From assembly GCA_022824025.1 (NCBI GenBank), contig JAJEBF010000014.1, positions 310,001-374,000 on the forward strand: DNA of 64,000 nt, read 5' to 3'. Source of the stretch: Caldilineaceae bacterium (GTDB lineage Bacteria > Chloroflexota > Anaerolineae > Caldilineales > Caldilineaceae). Shown here one piece after another: positions 7,417-17,000 of the stretch (its first letter is position 1; each line of letters starts with the position of its first letter). The notes under the pieces are model-generated. The model made no database searches and was not told the origin of the DNA. It saw nothing but the letters and a program-made list of their open reading frames with translations. The translations under genes and the position numbers were made by a program.

Positions 7417-10400
7417 ATGAGACAAACCAGGATCCAGCAATACTGCGAATCCATCATCGAGGCGGGCTGGCTTGCCGCGCTGATTATCGCGCCCCTCTTT
7501 TTCAACACCTACTCCAGCCGCGTCTTCGAGCCCGATAAAATCAGCCTCATTCGGTCTATCTCCCTGGTGATGCTGCTGGCTTACCTTGTAAAAGTACTTG
7601 ATGGCGGCCGCATCTGGCTGCCGGCGGGAGGACAACCACCCACGCCCGCGAACCGGCGCCCCGCAGAGAATGACGACAATCAGTCCGGATTCGACTGGGC
7701 CTTGGGCCGCCTCTGGAAGGCGCCCCTCCTGCCTCCCGTCCTGCTGCTGGCCGTATCCTACTCCCTCAGCACACTCCTGAGCATCTCCCCTGCCGTCAGC
7801 TGGTGGGGCTCCTACCACCGTCTCCAAGGCGGCTACACCTTCTTCTGCTACCTGGTAATCGCCCTTCTTACAGCGGCCCACCTGAGGCAACCGTCCCAAC
7901 TTCGCCGGCTCCAGCATACGGTCATCATGACCAGTCTGCCAATATCCCTCTACGGTATCTTTCAACACTTCGGCAAAGACCCGCTACCTTGGGGCAAAGA
8001 CGTGGATGGCCGGATTACCGCAAACGCAGGCAATCCCATCTTCCTGTCCGCCCACCTGATCATGGCCTTCTTCCTCACCCTCGAACGGGCCGTCTCCTGT
8101 TACACATTCCTCCTGACCTCCGGGCCGCAGACAAACGCCGGCCCCGCGCCGCAAGAAGACGCCGAAGGCCCTACCCCGGAACAGAGTCTGGCAGGCGTGT
8201 TGGCAGGCGGCTCCTACCTGTTCATCCTCATTGTCCAACTGTTAGCCATCTACTGGTCACAGAGTCGCGGCCCCTGGCTTGGCCTCGCAAGCGGCCTCTA
8301 CATCTTTGTCCTTCTGCTCCTGACAGGACTGCGCCCCCGCAACTACCGCTCCTGGACGGCCGCCTGGGTTGGGCTCGGCATCGCTGGATTCATTCTCCTC
8401 ATCCTCCTGAATACCACTGCCCTCGGCAACGCCCTGCGCTCCGTTCCCACCTGGGGGCGTCTTACCACCATGCTGGACAGCGCCACCGGCACGGGGCGCG
8501 TCCGGGTGCTCATCTGGGAGGGCACAGCCGAACTGATCTCCCCCAACCCGCCGCTGACCTTGCCTGACGGCAGCAAAGACCCTGCCAACGCTCTGCGTCC
8601 TCTGATTGGCTACGGCCCGGAAACCCTGTGGATGGCCTTCAATCGCTTCTATCCACCCGAACTGGCCCAGTGGGAGTCCCGTAGCGCCAGCCCCGACCGC
8701 GCCCACAACGAAACCTGGGACAGTCTGGCAATGACAGGCCTCCTTGGCTTCCTCGCCAATTCCCTTCTATTCCTTTCAATCTTTTTCTGGGCACTGCGCT
8801 GGCTCGGTCTGATCCGCTCGCGGCGGGATGTTGCGCTCTTCGCATCGATGGTTATTGGCTGCGGCCTTCTCCTCAGCCTCCTCTTCCAGTTGCGCGGCGT
8901 CAGCGTCGGCTTCCTCGGTGTCAACTGGCCCACCGGCCTCGTGCTGGGGTTGATCGCCTACGTCACCCTCGCCGTCTTTCTTCTACCCGAATCCTCAACC
9001 TCCGCCGCGCAGCGCCGCCGCCAGCTTCTCTTGGTCGCTGCATTCTCCGCGATTATCGCCCACTTTGTCGAAATCCACTTCGGCATTGCCGTCACCGCAA
9101 CACGTATTTACTTCTGGGTTTTCGCAGCGCTACTGCTCGGCGTTGGAATGAACTGGCTAACCCCGGAGCCCTTTGCGGCCGGCGCGGTCTCTTCCGGCCA
9201 GGAAGCGCAAGGTGGACCTGGCAATCCGAACACCGACAGCAGGCGGGTTTCCTCCCGTGCAAAAGCCACCCGGGGGCGGCGCCGGTCCATGCCTGCGGCG
9301 GCCCATTGGCGCGCACGTCTGCCGGCAACGTTCACGTCCGACATTCTCATTCTGTTCACCCTGGCCTTCCTCTTTACCGTGAACTTCCTCGGACTGTCCA
9401 ATCCATTTTCAGTCCTTTTTCTTGGGTTGGGAGGCGCGTCGTTGAACACGAACGGGGCTGGGACGTCCGAAATCCTGTGGCTGGTCCTATTCACCTGGCT
9501 GATCGCGACAGGGTTGGGCGCGGCAACAGCACTGATGAGATTGCCAACACAACATCCGGCGGCACGTTCCACAGCAAACGGCCCACAGGCTGCCGGGCGC
9601 AATGTATTTCGCGGAAGCAGCCGCGAAATGGGAATGCTCGTCCAGTTGGCAAAGGCCGCGGGCCTTTATGGCTTGGTCCTCTTCTCTGCCTGGATGATCT
9701 ACGGCGTCATCCAGGCCTCTCGCCTCCTCCCTGGCGCCCGGTCCGGCTCGGTCGCCGAGCAGCTCGATCAGATTGCCGGTCACTATGGCCTGTTTGCCTG
9801 GCTGGTCGTCTCCTGGTGCCTCCTGACCGGACTGATTCTGGCGATACGCGCACCTGCCCCTGCCAGACAAGCCTGGCTCGGCCGCGGCGTCGTTACCGTC
9901 GGCGCGGCCGCCGTCTTCGCAGTCTCTGGCCTATTCGTCATTGGCAATGTCAACATCGCCCAAGTGCGCGCCGATGTCTTCTACAAACAGGGCCAGACCT
10001 TCGATGCCGCGGCCCGTTGGGCCCAGAGCGCGGACCTCTACCGCCGTGCGCTGGCTGTAAGACCTACAGAAGACCACTATATGCTCTACCTGGGTCGCAG
10101 CCTTCTCGAATCAGCGACACAGGCTCCGCCCGAAGGCTCCTTGCCCTTGCCAGCCGAACCATCTATCGATGATATCCTGAACCTGAGCACAGAGAATATC
10201 GAGCTTCTGGGCCAGAACGACGTGTGGCAGGCCGCAAGAACCGTTCTCCTGAGAGCGCAGGAGGTCAACCCCCTCAACACAGATCATACCGCCAACCTTG
10301 CCCGCCTTTACCGCCATCAGGCGCAGCTGACAGACGACAGCGGCGAGATCACGCAGGCTCTGGAAACGAGCCTGAAATACTATGACGCCGCTCTGACGCT

Positions 10401-11088
10401 CAGCCCCAAGGCCGCCCATCTCTGGAATGAAAAAGGCCAGATTCAGTTGACATTGGGCCGCTCTGACGAGGCGGAACGTTCCTTTCTGCACAGCCTGACT
10501 TTGGACGACAGGTTTGAAAACACCTACCTCCTGCTGGCCGAGGTCTATCGGCAGAACAGCCAGCCGGAAAACCTGATCCGCGTTCTTGACCAAGGGCTCG
10601 AAAAGTTGCCGGACAGCCTGCAGCTTCTCAATCACAAGGGCTCGGCGCTATCGCAGGCCGGCGATCTCGAAGGCGCTTTGGAAGCGCTCACCAGCGCCTA
10701 CAACAAGCACCCGGATAACCTCGACAGTATCCGGAATTTGATCATTCTAACTCATCTGCTCGACCGTCACGATGAGGCGCTGCAGTGGGCTGACAAGGGC
10801 AAAGCTCTGATCGAAGGGGGCCGTGGCGGGCAGGAAGAGGCAATATCCATCTATCGAATGCTCGTCGAAATCAACCTCGATCTCGGCCGTTTGCCGGAAT
10901 CTGTCGACTTCCTCCATCGCCTCATGGACCTGGCCCCCAACGACTTTCGCTACCCTTTACAACTGGCCCAAGTCCATCTGCAGTTGGGCAACTCACAGTT
11001 TGCCCGTCAGTTTGGCGAAGACGCCCTGGCTTTGGCTCCGGATGGCGAAAAACCGACAATCCAGTCCTTTGTCGATTCAATTGAGTAG
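7417..11088 (+). CDS. O-antigen ligase/polymerase-type membrane protein fused to C-terminal TPRs
   Basis: A large 1223-residue integral membrane protein. The first ~820 residues contain many hydrophobic helices and a Wzy/WaaL-like core: a large periplasmic loop with LIGYGPETLWMAFNRFYPPE and the motif SPDRAHNETWDSLAMTGLLG match the O-antigen ligase signature (conserved Arg and His in the loop). The C-terminal ~370 residues (from about 850) are soluble TPR repeats, e.g. AHLWNEKGQIQLTLGRSDEA and LNHKGSALSQAGDLEGALEA. Wzy_C/TPR fusions are known and are thought to polymerise or ligate surface polysaccharide or to glycosylate proteins; the substrate here is unknown. The next gene, 30 bp downstream, encodes a lipid-linked phosphosugar transferase, which supports a joint role in envelope glycan assembly. 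Confidence 0.85.
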   Translation: MRQTRIQQYCESIIEAGWLAALIIAPLFFNTYSSRVFEPDKISLIRSISLVMLLAYLVKVLDGGRIWLPAGGQPPTPANRRPAENDDNQSGFDWALGRLWKAPLLPPVLLLAVSYSLSTLLSISPAVSWWGSYHRLQGGYTFFCYLVIALLTAAHLRQPSQLRRLQHTVIMTSLPISLYGIFQHFGKDPLPWGKDVDGRITANAGNPIFLSAHLIMAFFLTLERAVSCYTFLLTSGPQTNAGPAPQEDAEGPTPEQSLAGVLAGGSYLFILIVQLLAIYWSQSRGPWLGLASGLYIFVLLLLTGLRPRNYRSWTAAWVGLGIAGFILLILLNTTALGNALRSVPTWGRLTTMLDSATGTGRVRVLIWEGTAELISPNPPLTLPDGSKDPANALRPLIGYGPETLWMAFNRFYPPELAQWESRSASPDRAHNETWDSLAMTGLLGFLANSLLFLSIFFWALRWLGLIRSRRDVALFASMVIGCGLLLSLLFQLRGVSVGFLGVNWPTGLVLGLIAYVTLAVFLLPESSTSAAQRRRQLLLVAAFSAIIAHFVEIHFGIAVTATRIYFWVFAALLLGVGMNWLTPEPFAAGAVSSGQEAQGGPGNPNTDSRRVSSRAKATRGRRRSMPAAAHWRARLPATFTSDILILFTLAFLFTVNFLGLSNPFSVLFLGLGGASLNTNGAGTSEILWLVLFTWLIATGLGAATALMRLPTQHPAARSTANGPQAAGRNVFRGSSREMGMLVQLAKAAGLYGLVLFSAWMIYGVIQASRLLPGARSGSVAEQLDQIAGHYGLFAWLVVSWCLLTGLILAIRAPAPARQAWLGRGVVTVGAAAVFAVSGLFVIGNVNIAQVRADVFYKQGQTFDAAARWAQSADLYRRALAVRPTEDHYMLYLGRSLLESATQAPPEGSLPLPAEPSIDDILNLSTENIELLGQNDVWQAARTVLLRAQEVNPLNTDHTANLARLYRHQAQLTDDSGEITQALETSLKYYDAALTLSPKAAHLWNEKGQIQLTLGRSDEAERSFLHSLTLDDRFENTYLLLAEVYRQNSQPENLIRVLDQGLEKLPDSLQLLNHKGSALSQAGDLEGALEALTSAYNKHPDNLDSIRNLIILTHLLDRHDEALQWADKGKALIEGGRGGQEEAISIYRMLVEINLDLGRLPESVDFLHRLMDLAPNDFRYPLQLAQVHLQLGNSQFARQFGEDALALAPDGEKPTIQSFVDSIE

Positions 11089-11118
11089 TATGCCCCGTTC
11101 TCAGCACATGGTGTATGA

Positions 11119-12114
11119 ATGACTTCCTTCCTGCTCATGGCAGCAAGCGCCTTGATTTTCGCCATCGGAAGCACGCCGCTGGTACGTTTCGCCGCGCTTC
11201 ATCTGGGCATTCTGGACCAGCCCTCGGCGCGTAAGGTCCATCGCTCGCCCGTGCCGCTGATGGGCGGCGCCGCCATCTACTTTGCGTTTATCGCCGCCCT
11301 CGCAATCTGGAGCGAACGCAGTTACGTCACTGAAGTGGTTGGCATCTTTGTCGGCGCAACCCTTGTCAGCCTTGTCGGCGCAATTGACGACAGCCGCGGC
11401 CTGGGCAGTTATCTCAAGCTCCTTCTCCAAACTGCCGCCGCCTGTATTCTCATCCTCAGCGGAGTTCAGGTCCGCCTCCTTGGCGGCGTGCCGGACCTCC
11501 TCCTGACCCTGCTCTGGATCGTCGGCATCACCAACGCCCTGAATCTGTTGGATAATATGGACGGACTGGCGGCCGGTATCGCCACGATCGCCGCTGCCTA
11601 TTTCACGCTCCTCGCCGCCATGAGCGACCAGTATCTCGTCGGCGCCCTTGCTGCCGCGCTGTTCGGCGCCTGTGTCGGCTTCCTCGTCTATAACTGGAAT
11701 CCGGCGCGCGTCTTCATGGGCGACACGGGAAGCCTTTTCCTCGGTTTCCTGCTTGCCGCCGTCGGCATCAAACTCCGTTTCCCTGCCAACAGCGCGAGCA
11801 TCACCTGGATGATTCCCATCTTCGTTCTTGCCCTTCCCGTCTTTGATACAATTCTTGTATTTGTCAGCCGCTTGCGCCGCGGCAACAACCCGCTCACTAC
11901 GCCCGGCAAGGACCATGTCAGCCACAGGCTGGCCCGCCTCACAGGCAGTCAGCGCGAAGCCGTCCTTCTGTGTTATCTTATTACGGGAGGAACCGGCTTG
12001 GCCTCCATCTTTCTCACCCAGGCCAACTTACAAGAGGCCATCGCGGTAGGATTGACCACGCTCGTCCTGGCTGCCTTTTCCCTCTGGAAGCTCGAATCCA
12101 TGGGCCAACAGTAG
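11119..12114 (+). CDS. Undecaprenyl-phosphate phosphosugar-1-transferase (WecA/MraY family)
   Basis: A 331-residue polytopic membrane enzyme with about ten helices. It has the family signatures: [12 protein letters not shown] with the catalytic Asp pair, [15 protein letters not shown] (N-x2-D-x2-DG), [18 protein letters not shown], and the cytoplasmic loop [10 protein letters not shown] with the HxxHR-like motif. These enzymes transfer a phosphosugar from a UDP-sugar to undecaprenyl phosphate, the first step of O-antigen, teichoic acid or other glycan assembly. The absence of a mur cluster around it favours a WecA/TagO-type role over MraY. The ATG at 11119 follows the ligase/TPR gene by 30 bp on the same strand, so the two are likely one operon. 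Confidence 0.9.
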   Translation: MTSFLLMAASALIFAIGSTPLVRFAALHLGILDQPSARKVHRSPVPLMGGAAIYFAFIAALAIWSERSYVTEVVGIFVGATLVSLVGAIDDSRGLGSYLKLLLQTAAACILILSGVQVRLLGGVPDLLLTLLWIVGITNALNLLDNMDGLAAGIATIAAAYFTLLAAMSDQYLVGALAAALFGACVGFLVYNWNPARVFMGDTGSLFLGFLLAAVGIKLRFPANSASITWMIPIFVLALPVFDTILVFVSRLRRGNNPLTTPGKDHVSHRLARLTGSQREAVLLCYLITGGTGLASIFLTQANLQEAIAVGLTTLVLAAFSLWKLESMGQQ

Positions 12115-12175
12115 CAGGCATCGGCTGGCGCCAAGCCGCCGCACCCTGAATCCCATTCCGAAAAAGGAGATCGTC

Positions 12176-12985
12176 TTGCTCTCTGCTGCTATTTTGAAGA
12201 CCGCCAAATCAATGTCCTGGCGCCGCATCAGGCTCGCCGCTGCCGCCGTTTCACGGTTGACGACCAACTCGACCTCAGCGCGCACTGCGCCAAACGTTGC
12301 CAAGCCCAACTCACGATACGGGTTTGCCGGAGCCGTCTCATTTCTCCTCATTCTTGCCCTGTCCCTTTCCGCCTGCGCTTCAACCCCCACTGCGGCAGAG
12401 GATCCCCCACAGGCGGCCGAAGAACCGCCGCCGCCCGCGGAGGGTACTGCGGGCGCTCTAGAGCCTGGCGACCGCCACGGGATGTACAGCGACCCTCCCG
12501 ATATGACCATCGATCCCGCGGCGGCGTACTACGCTCTTTTCAAGACAGAGAAAGGCGACATGCGAGTTCGCCTCTTCGCCGAGGAAGCGCCGGTAACCGT
12601 CAACAACTTCATCTTTCTTGCCCGTGATGGATACTATAACGACACCCACTTTCACAGAGTCCTGGAAAACTTCATGGCCCAGGGCGGCGACCCAACCGGC
12701 AGCGGCGCAGGCGGCCCCGGCTATCAGTTCCAGGACGAAATCGTCGCCAGCCTCCAGTTCGATCGCGCCGGTCTTCTTGCCATGGCAAACGCCGGCCCGA
12801 ACACCAATGGCAGCCAGTTCTTCATCACCTTTGCCGAAACGCCGTGGCTCAACGGCAATCACACCATCTTCGGCGAAGTAGTCGAAGGAATGGATGTCCT
12901 GATGTCGATTTCGTTACGCGATCCAGCGGCGGCCGACTCGCCAGGCGATCTTCTGATGACCGTCGAAATTGAAGAATCGGAATAG
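12176..12985 (+). CDS. Cyclophilin-type peptidyl-prolyl cis-trans isomerase, predicted lipoprotein
   Basis: Translation starts at a TTG (12176) with a strong AAAGGAGA five bases upstream. The 269-residue product has a long N-region, then a hydrophobic helix ending in a lipobox, ILALSLSAC (Cys about residue 66), and a Pro/Glu-rich linker. The cyclophilin domain follows (about 125-265) with FHRVLENFMAQGGDPTGSG, NTNGSQFFITFAETPWLNG and NHTIFGEVVEGMD, retaining the catalytic Arg, Phe and Trp/His positions. It should sit on the outer face of the cytoplasmic membrane and help fold exported proteins. The ~40 residues before the signal helix are unusual; an internal start could shorten them, but only the TTG has a convincing ribosome-binding site. 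Confidence 0.9.
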   Translation: MLSAAILKTAKSMSWRRIRLAAAAVSRLTTNSTSARTAPNVAKPNSRYGFAGAVSFLLILALSLSACASTPTAAEDPPQAAEEPPPPAEGTAGALEPGDRHGMYSDPPDMTIDPAAAYYALFKTEKGDMRVRLFAEEAPVTVNNFIFLARDGYYNDTHFHRVLENFMAQGGDPTGSGAGGPGYQFQDEIVASLQFDRAGLLAMANAGPNTNGSQFFITFAETPWLNGNHTIFGEVVEGMDVLMSISLRDPAAADSPGDLLMTVEIEESE

Positions 12986-13088
12986 ACCCGAAGGCATTAA
13001 CGGCAACTCTTCTGCTTTGCGGCCCGCGTTCATCTCGGAAGAAAAGAGGGTGTCCCCGCGGCTGTTTTCACGCTTCGCCCTTGGCCGC

Positions 13089-13120
13089 CTGAACGTCTGA
13101 TCACCTGGTCGGACGTTCAG
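13089..13120. promoter_or_regulatory. Perfect inverted repeat, operator or hairpin candidate
   Basis: CTGAACGTC (13089-13097) and its exact complement GACGTTCAG (13112-13120) flank a 14-nt spacer, and partly matching GGCCG/CGGCC arms extend it outward. No T-run follows, so it is a weak terminator candidate. It lies between the cyclophilin gene and the VTT-domain gene and could be a binding site controlling the latter. Confidence 0.4.
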
Positions 13121-13193
13121 CAGCCGGCCAGGAAAAGCATAGCACTCAAGTCTCCCCGCGGCGCGGGCGCAAAGAGAGCCATCAAGTTAACGC

Positions 13194-13907
13194 GTGAATC
13201 CGGCAATTCACCTTCCGCAGGGTAATGCAGCGAGCGTAAAAATGAACTCGACGGGGAAACTGGGGTCAGTCCCGGTAAAGGAGACACCAAGTGTGGCTGG
13301 GGCAAGCGGTCCGGCCATTCTCGATGATCCAAAGAGGGAGGTTCAGGAGACCTCAAAGCCCAATCGATGGGTTACGTTGATCCAAATAGTCGGTATCCTT
13401 GCGATCGTAATTGGCGCGTTCTGGCTCGGAACCCAAAGAGAGCTGGTCCAACGATTCAGCCAGTGGGGCTATCTGAGCAGCTTCATCATCAGCCTGATCG
13501 GGAGCGCGACGGTGATTCTCCCCGCCCCCGGCCTGGCGCTCATTCTCGCCCTGGGCGCGCACTTGAATCCCGTTCTTCTCGGTACTGTCGCAGGCATCGG
13601 AGCCGGTCTAGGTGAACTGTCCGGATACCTGGCCGGCAAGACGGGGCGGGATCTGGTCAACAGTCAAGGCAAACTCAACTCGTTCCTCCTTCACGTCACA
13701 ACGCGCTTTACCACGCCGGCTCTATTCATCCTGGCCATCCTGCCCCTGCCGATCTTCGACTTCGCCGGTATTCTCGCAGGGGCCTTGCGGTTTCCCGTGC
13801 TGAAATTCCTGGGCGTCGTCATCTGTGGAAAGATCATCAAGCACGTGCTGGCCGCCTATCTGGGGGCGGAATTCTTCGAGATGCTTATGACCAGGCTCGG
13901 CGTCTGA
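13194..13907 (+). CDS. VTT-domain (DedA/SNARE-associated-type) membrane protein
   Basis: The 237-residue protein has a polar N-terminal tail of about 55 residues, then several hydrophobic helices. The VTT signature is present: a re-entrant segment around ATVILPAPGLALILALGAHL followed by GIGAGLGELSGYLAGKTGRD, the conserved Gly/Glu motif of DedA-family proteins. VTT proteins act in membrane lipid homeostasis, and several are undecaprenyl-phosphate or phospholipid flippases or scramblases. That would fit its neighbours, which act on undecaprenyl-linked glycans, but this is inference. The GTG at 13194 is the longest start; the ATG at 13242 is an equally possible alternative since neither has a strong Shine-Dalgarno. 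Confidence 0.82.
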   Translation: MNPAIHLPQGNAASVKMNSTGKLGSVPVKETPSVAGASGPAILDDPKREVQETSKPNRWVTLIQIVGILAIVIGAFWLGTQRELVQRFSQWGYLSSFIISLIGSATVILPAPGLALILALGAHLNPVLLGTVAGIGAGLGELSGYLAGKTGRDLVNSQGKLNSFLLHVTTRFTTPALFILAILPLPIFDFAGILAGALRFPVLKFLGVVICGKIIKHVLAAYLGAEFFEMLMTRLGV

Positions 13908-14020
13908 CCCCCCTCGATGATTTGACTCGGCGTAAGCCCGCCTGCCCTGGGCGGATACTTGGCAACTTCAAGGTGATTCTCGGCACATGGTTCGGTCTGT
14001 TTCTCAAGGAGTTCAGGTCA

Positions 14021-17000
14021 ATGTTTAGGCGTCCCAATTTGCTGTTGTTTCCTCTTCTGCTTGCTCTGACGGTACTCGGTTGCAACGTTAATCGGTCGCC
14101 GGCGCCGGCAATGGGAAGTGCCGTGCCCTCCCTTTCGGACGAGGAACTCGTATCTGCCGCCGACATCGATGTTGGCCTCTCTTGGGAAGAGGAACTGGAT
14201 TCAAGTGAATCTGGCAAGCCTCCCTTTGTCCTGAGCGAAGGCCAACCTGGTTGGGATGGCGGCGAAGCACGTCCTCCTCTGGCCGATACGACGCCTCTGA
14301 GCGCGGATCAACTTCTGCAGCTGCTGGCCCTCCTTGCCCCTCTCCATGAGGAGGACAGCGACGTCGAGCAGTTCAGCCTGCCCGCCCAGAGCTTGCCGCC
14401 CCCAAGACCCGGCTCTGAGGTGGCGTTGCCATTCCCCCCACCCCATGCCGACTCCTCGCCCGGGCCCGGATCCCCGCTCGACGCTCCACTCGCTGTCCTG
14501 CGCTTCTCCCCGCAGGGCAATGTGCCTCTCGCCCCCCAGCTGAGCGTAACTTTCAATCTCCCTATGGCGCCCCTGACCAGCCATCAACAGCTGGCCGGGG
14601 AAGACATTCCCGTCCTCCTTGAACCAGCCGTGCCTGGACAATGGCGCTGGGTGGGAACCAAAACGCTCCTTTTTGAAGCGCACATGGCCGGCGCAGACAG
14701 AATGCCGATGGCCACCGAATTTTCGGCTGTCGTGCCCGCTGGCACCATGTCTGCAAACGGAAAAAAACTGGCTGAAGCCGTACGCTGGACCTTCCGCACA
14801 CCGCCGCCGACCTTGCAGTCCGCCTATCCCATTGGCGGGCCGGTAGGCCTGGAACCGGTTCTTTTCGCCTCCTTCGATCAGACCATCGACGCCGCCGCCG
14901 TCCTCGAGCGCACCCAGGTAACCGCACAGGGCCGTACGTACGCTGTCCGCAGCGCAAGCGAAGACGAAATTTCGGCCAATCCCCGCATTCAGCGCCTGAT
15001 CGCCAGGTCTGCTGAGAGCAGGTGGCTCGCTTTCGTGCCCGTTGAACCACTGCCGCGCAACACGACTGTGACCGTGTCCTTTCTTGCCGGGACACCCTCC
15101 GCCGAAGGCCCCCTCGTCACCGCGCATCCCCAGAGCTACAGCTTCAAAACACCCGGTCCTTTCCTTCTCCAACAGCAGGAATGCGGCTGGAGCAGCGATG
15201 AGATCTGCCCCCCCGCCAGTCCTTTCGCGCTGCAATTCAGCAATCCCATCGACACCGAGACCTTTGATCCCGCTCTCATCTCCATCGACCCCGAGCCGGG
15301 CTTCGTCTCCTTCGAGGTCTTCGACAACACCATCTGGATCGCTGCCGCGACCAGCGGCAGAACGACCTACACCGTCACCGTCAACTCAGGCCTGACCGAC
15401 CGCTTCGGCCAGCGACTTGACGAGGACGTGCAGGTTCAATTCACAACTGGGCCAGCGGAGGCCTTTCTGACAGCAGGAAGCCGCGGCCCGATCACCGTTA
15501 TTGACCCGTATGGTCCGCCCTCCTTTCCCGTCTATACGGTGAATGTGTTTGCGGTGAACGTGCGCGCCTATCGAGTCGCCCCTGAACAGTTCATCGAATA
15601 CCTGCAGTGGCGCAACGAGCGCTGGAGCGATGAGCGGAGGGAGCCGCCCGGCGAGCTCGTCATGGAGCGCTCGCTGGAGATAAGCCGCCAGTTTGATGTG
15701 ATGGTCGAAACTGAAATCGACCTTGCAGCCGCGCTCGACCGCCAAACGGGCCATCTGATCCTGGACATTGAGCCGGAATTCGGACTCCTTTCGCCTCTTA
15801 TGGGCCGCCGCCTGCAGGACACGCGAATCATCCAATGGGTTCAGGTAACCAATATCGGCCTGGAAGCCTTCGTCGACGCCGATGAAATGTTGGTGTGGAC
15901 CAACAGCCTCGCTGACGGCTCCCCTCTTTCAGACGTGGAAGTCGTCCTCTGGCCGCAGGATGTTGAGTCTATTACCGACGAGACCGGCTCAGCCCTACTG
16001 CAATTACCCCGCAATAGCGCCCAACTGCTCCTCGCCCGCAATGGAGGCGACGTAGCCTTCCTCCCTGAAAACCGCTACGAATACTACAGAACTGAGAGCG
16101 GTTGGAACGGCTGGCGGCAGCGCGATGAGAGATCCGAAGTCCGCTTCTTTCTGTTCGACGACCGCAAGATGTACCGCCCCGGGGAAACCGTAAGCATCAA
16201 AGGTTGGTTGCGCAATATAGAGGGAGGTCCATCAGGTGATGTAGCCCATCTACCTCAGGGCGCGTCCCACTCCCTGCAATACACAGTGCGTGATTCCTCC
16301 AGCAATCAGATACAGACCGGCGAAGCAACCCTCAATCCCCTGGGAGGATTCCATTTCCAGGTCGAGCTCCCCGGCAATGTCAATCTGGGCTATGCATGGG
16401 TCGAGTTCCAATATATTTCCGATGAAGATGAAGCGCGCCATGGTCACGTGTTTCAGATTCAGGAATTCCGCCGCCCCGAATTCGAAGTCAGCGCAACCGT
16501 GAGCGAAGGGCCTCACATTGCCGGCGGCCATGCTCTGGCCACGGTCAGCGCCTCCTACTTTGCCGGCGGTCCGCTTCCCAGCGCAGAGGTCGGCTGGGAT
16601 GTTGAAGCCACCGAAGCCTCCTACCAGCCCCCAAACTGGTCCGACTTCATCTTTGGAAAATGGTCCCCGTGGTGGCGTTTCGATGAAGAGTCCAGCTACC
16701 TCGGACGCGCCTTCTTCAGCTCCCGCACCGACGCAGCCGGCCAGCACGTCCTGCGAATCGACTTTCACGACGATGCTGCAGATGCCCCCAACGCCGCCAG
16801 CGGCCCGCATCAGGTGATCCCCTTCCCGACCCACATCAACGCAACAGCCACTGTATTCGACGTCAATCGCCAGGCCTGGAGCAGCCGCGCCAGTCTCCTG
16901 CTCCATCCAGCGGACCGGTACGTCGGCATTCGCGCTGCCCGCTACTTCGTCGACCAGGGCCAGCCCCTGACCGTTGATGTCGTCGTAACCGATATCGACG

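Noticed and set aside
13922..14020. TTG extension of the macroglobulin gene
   Set aside because: Adds 33 unrelated residues before a clear signal peptide whose ATG (14021) has a strong ribosome-binding site.
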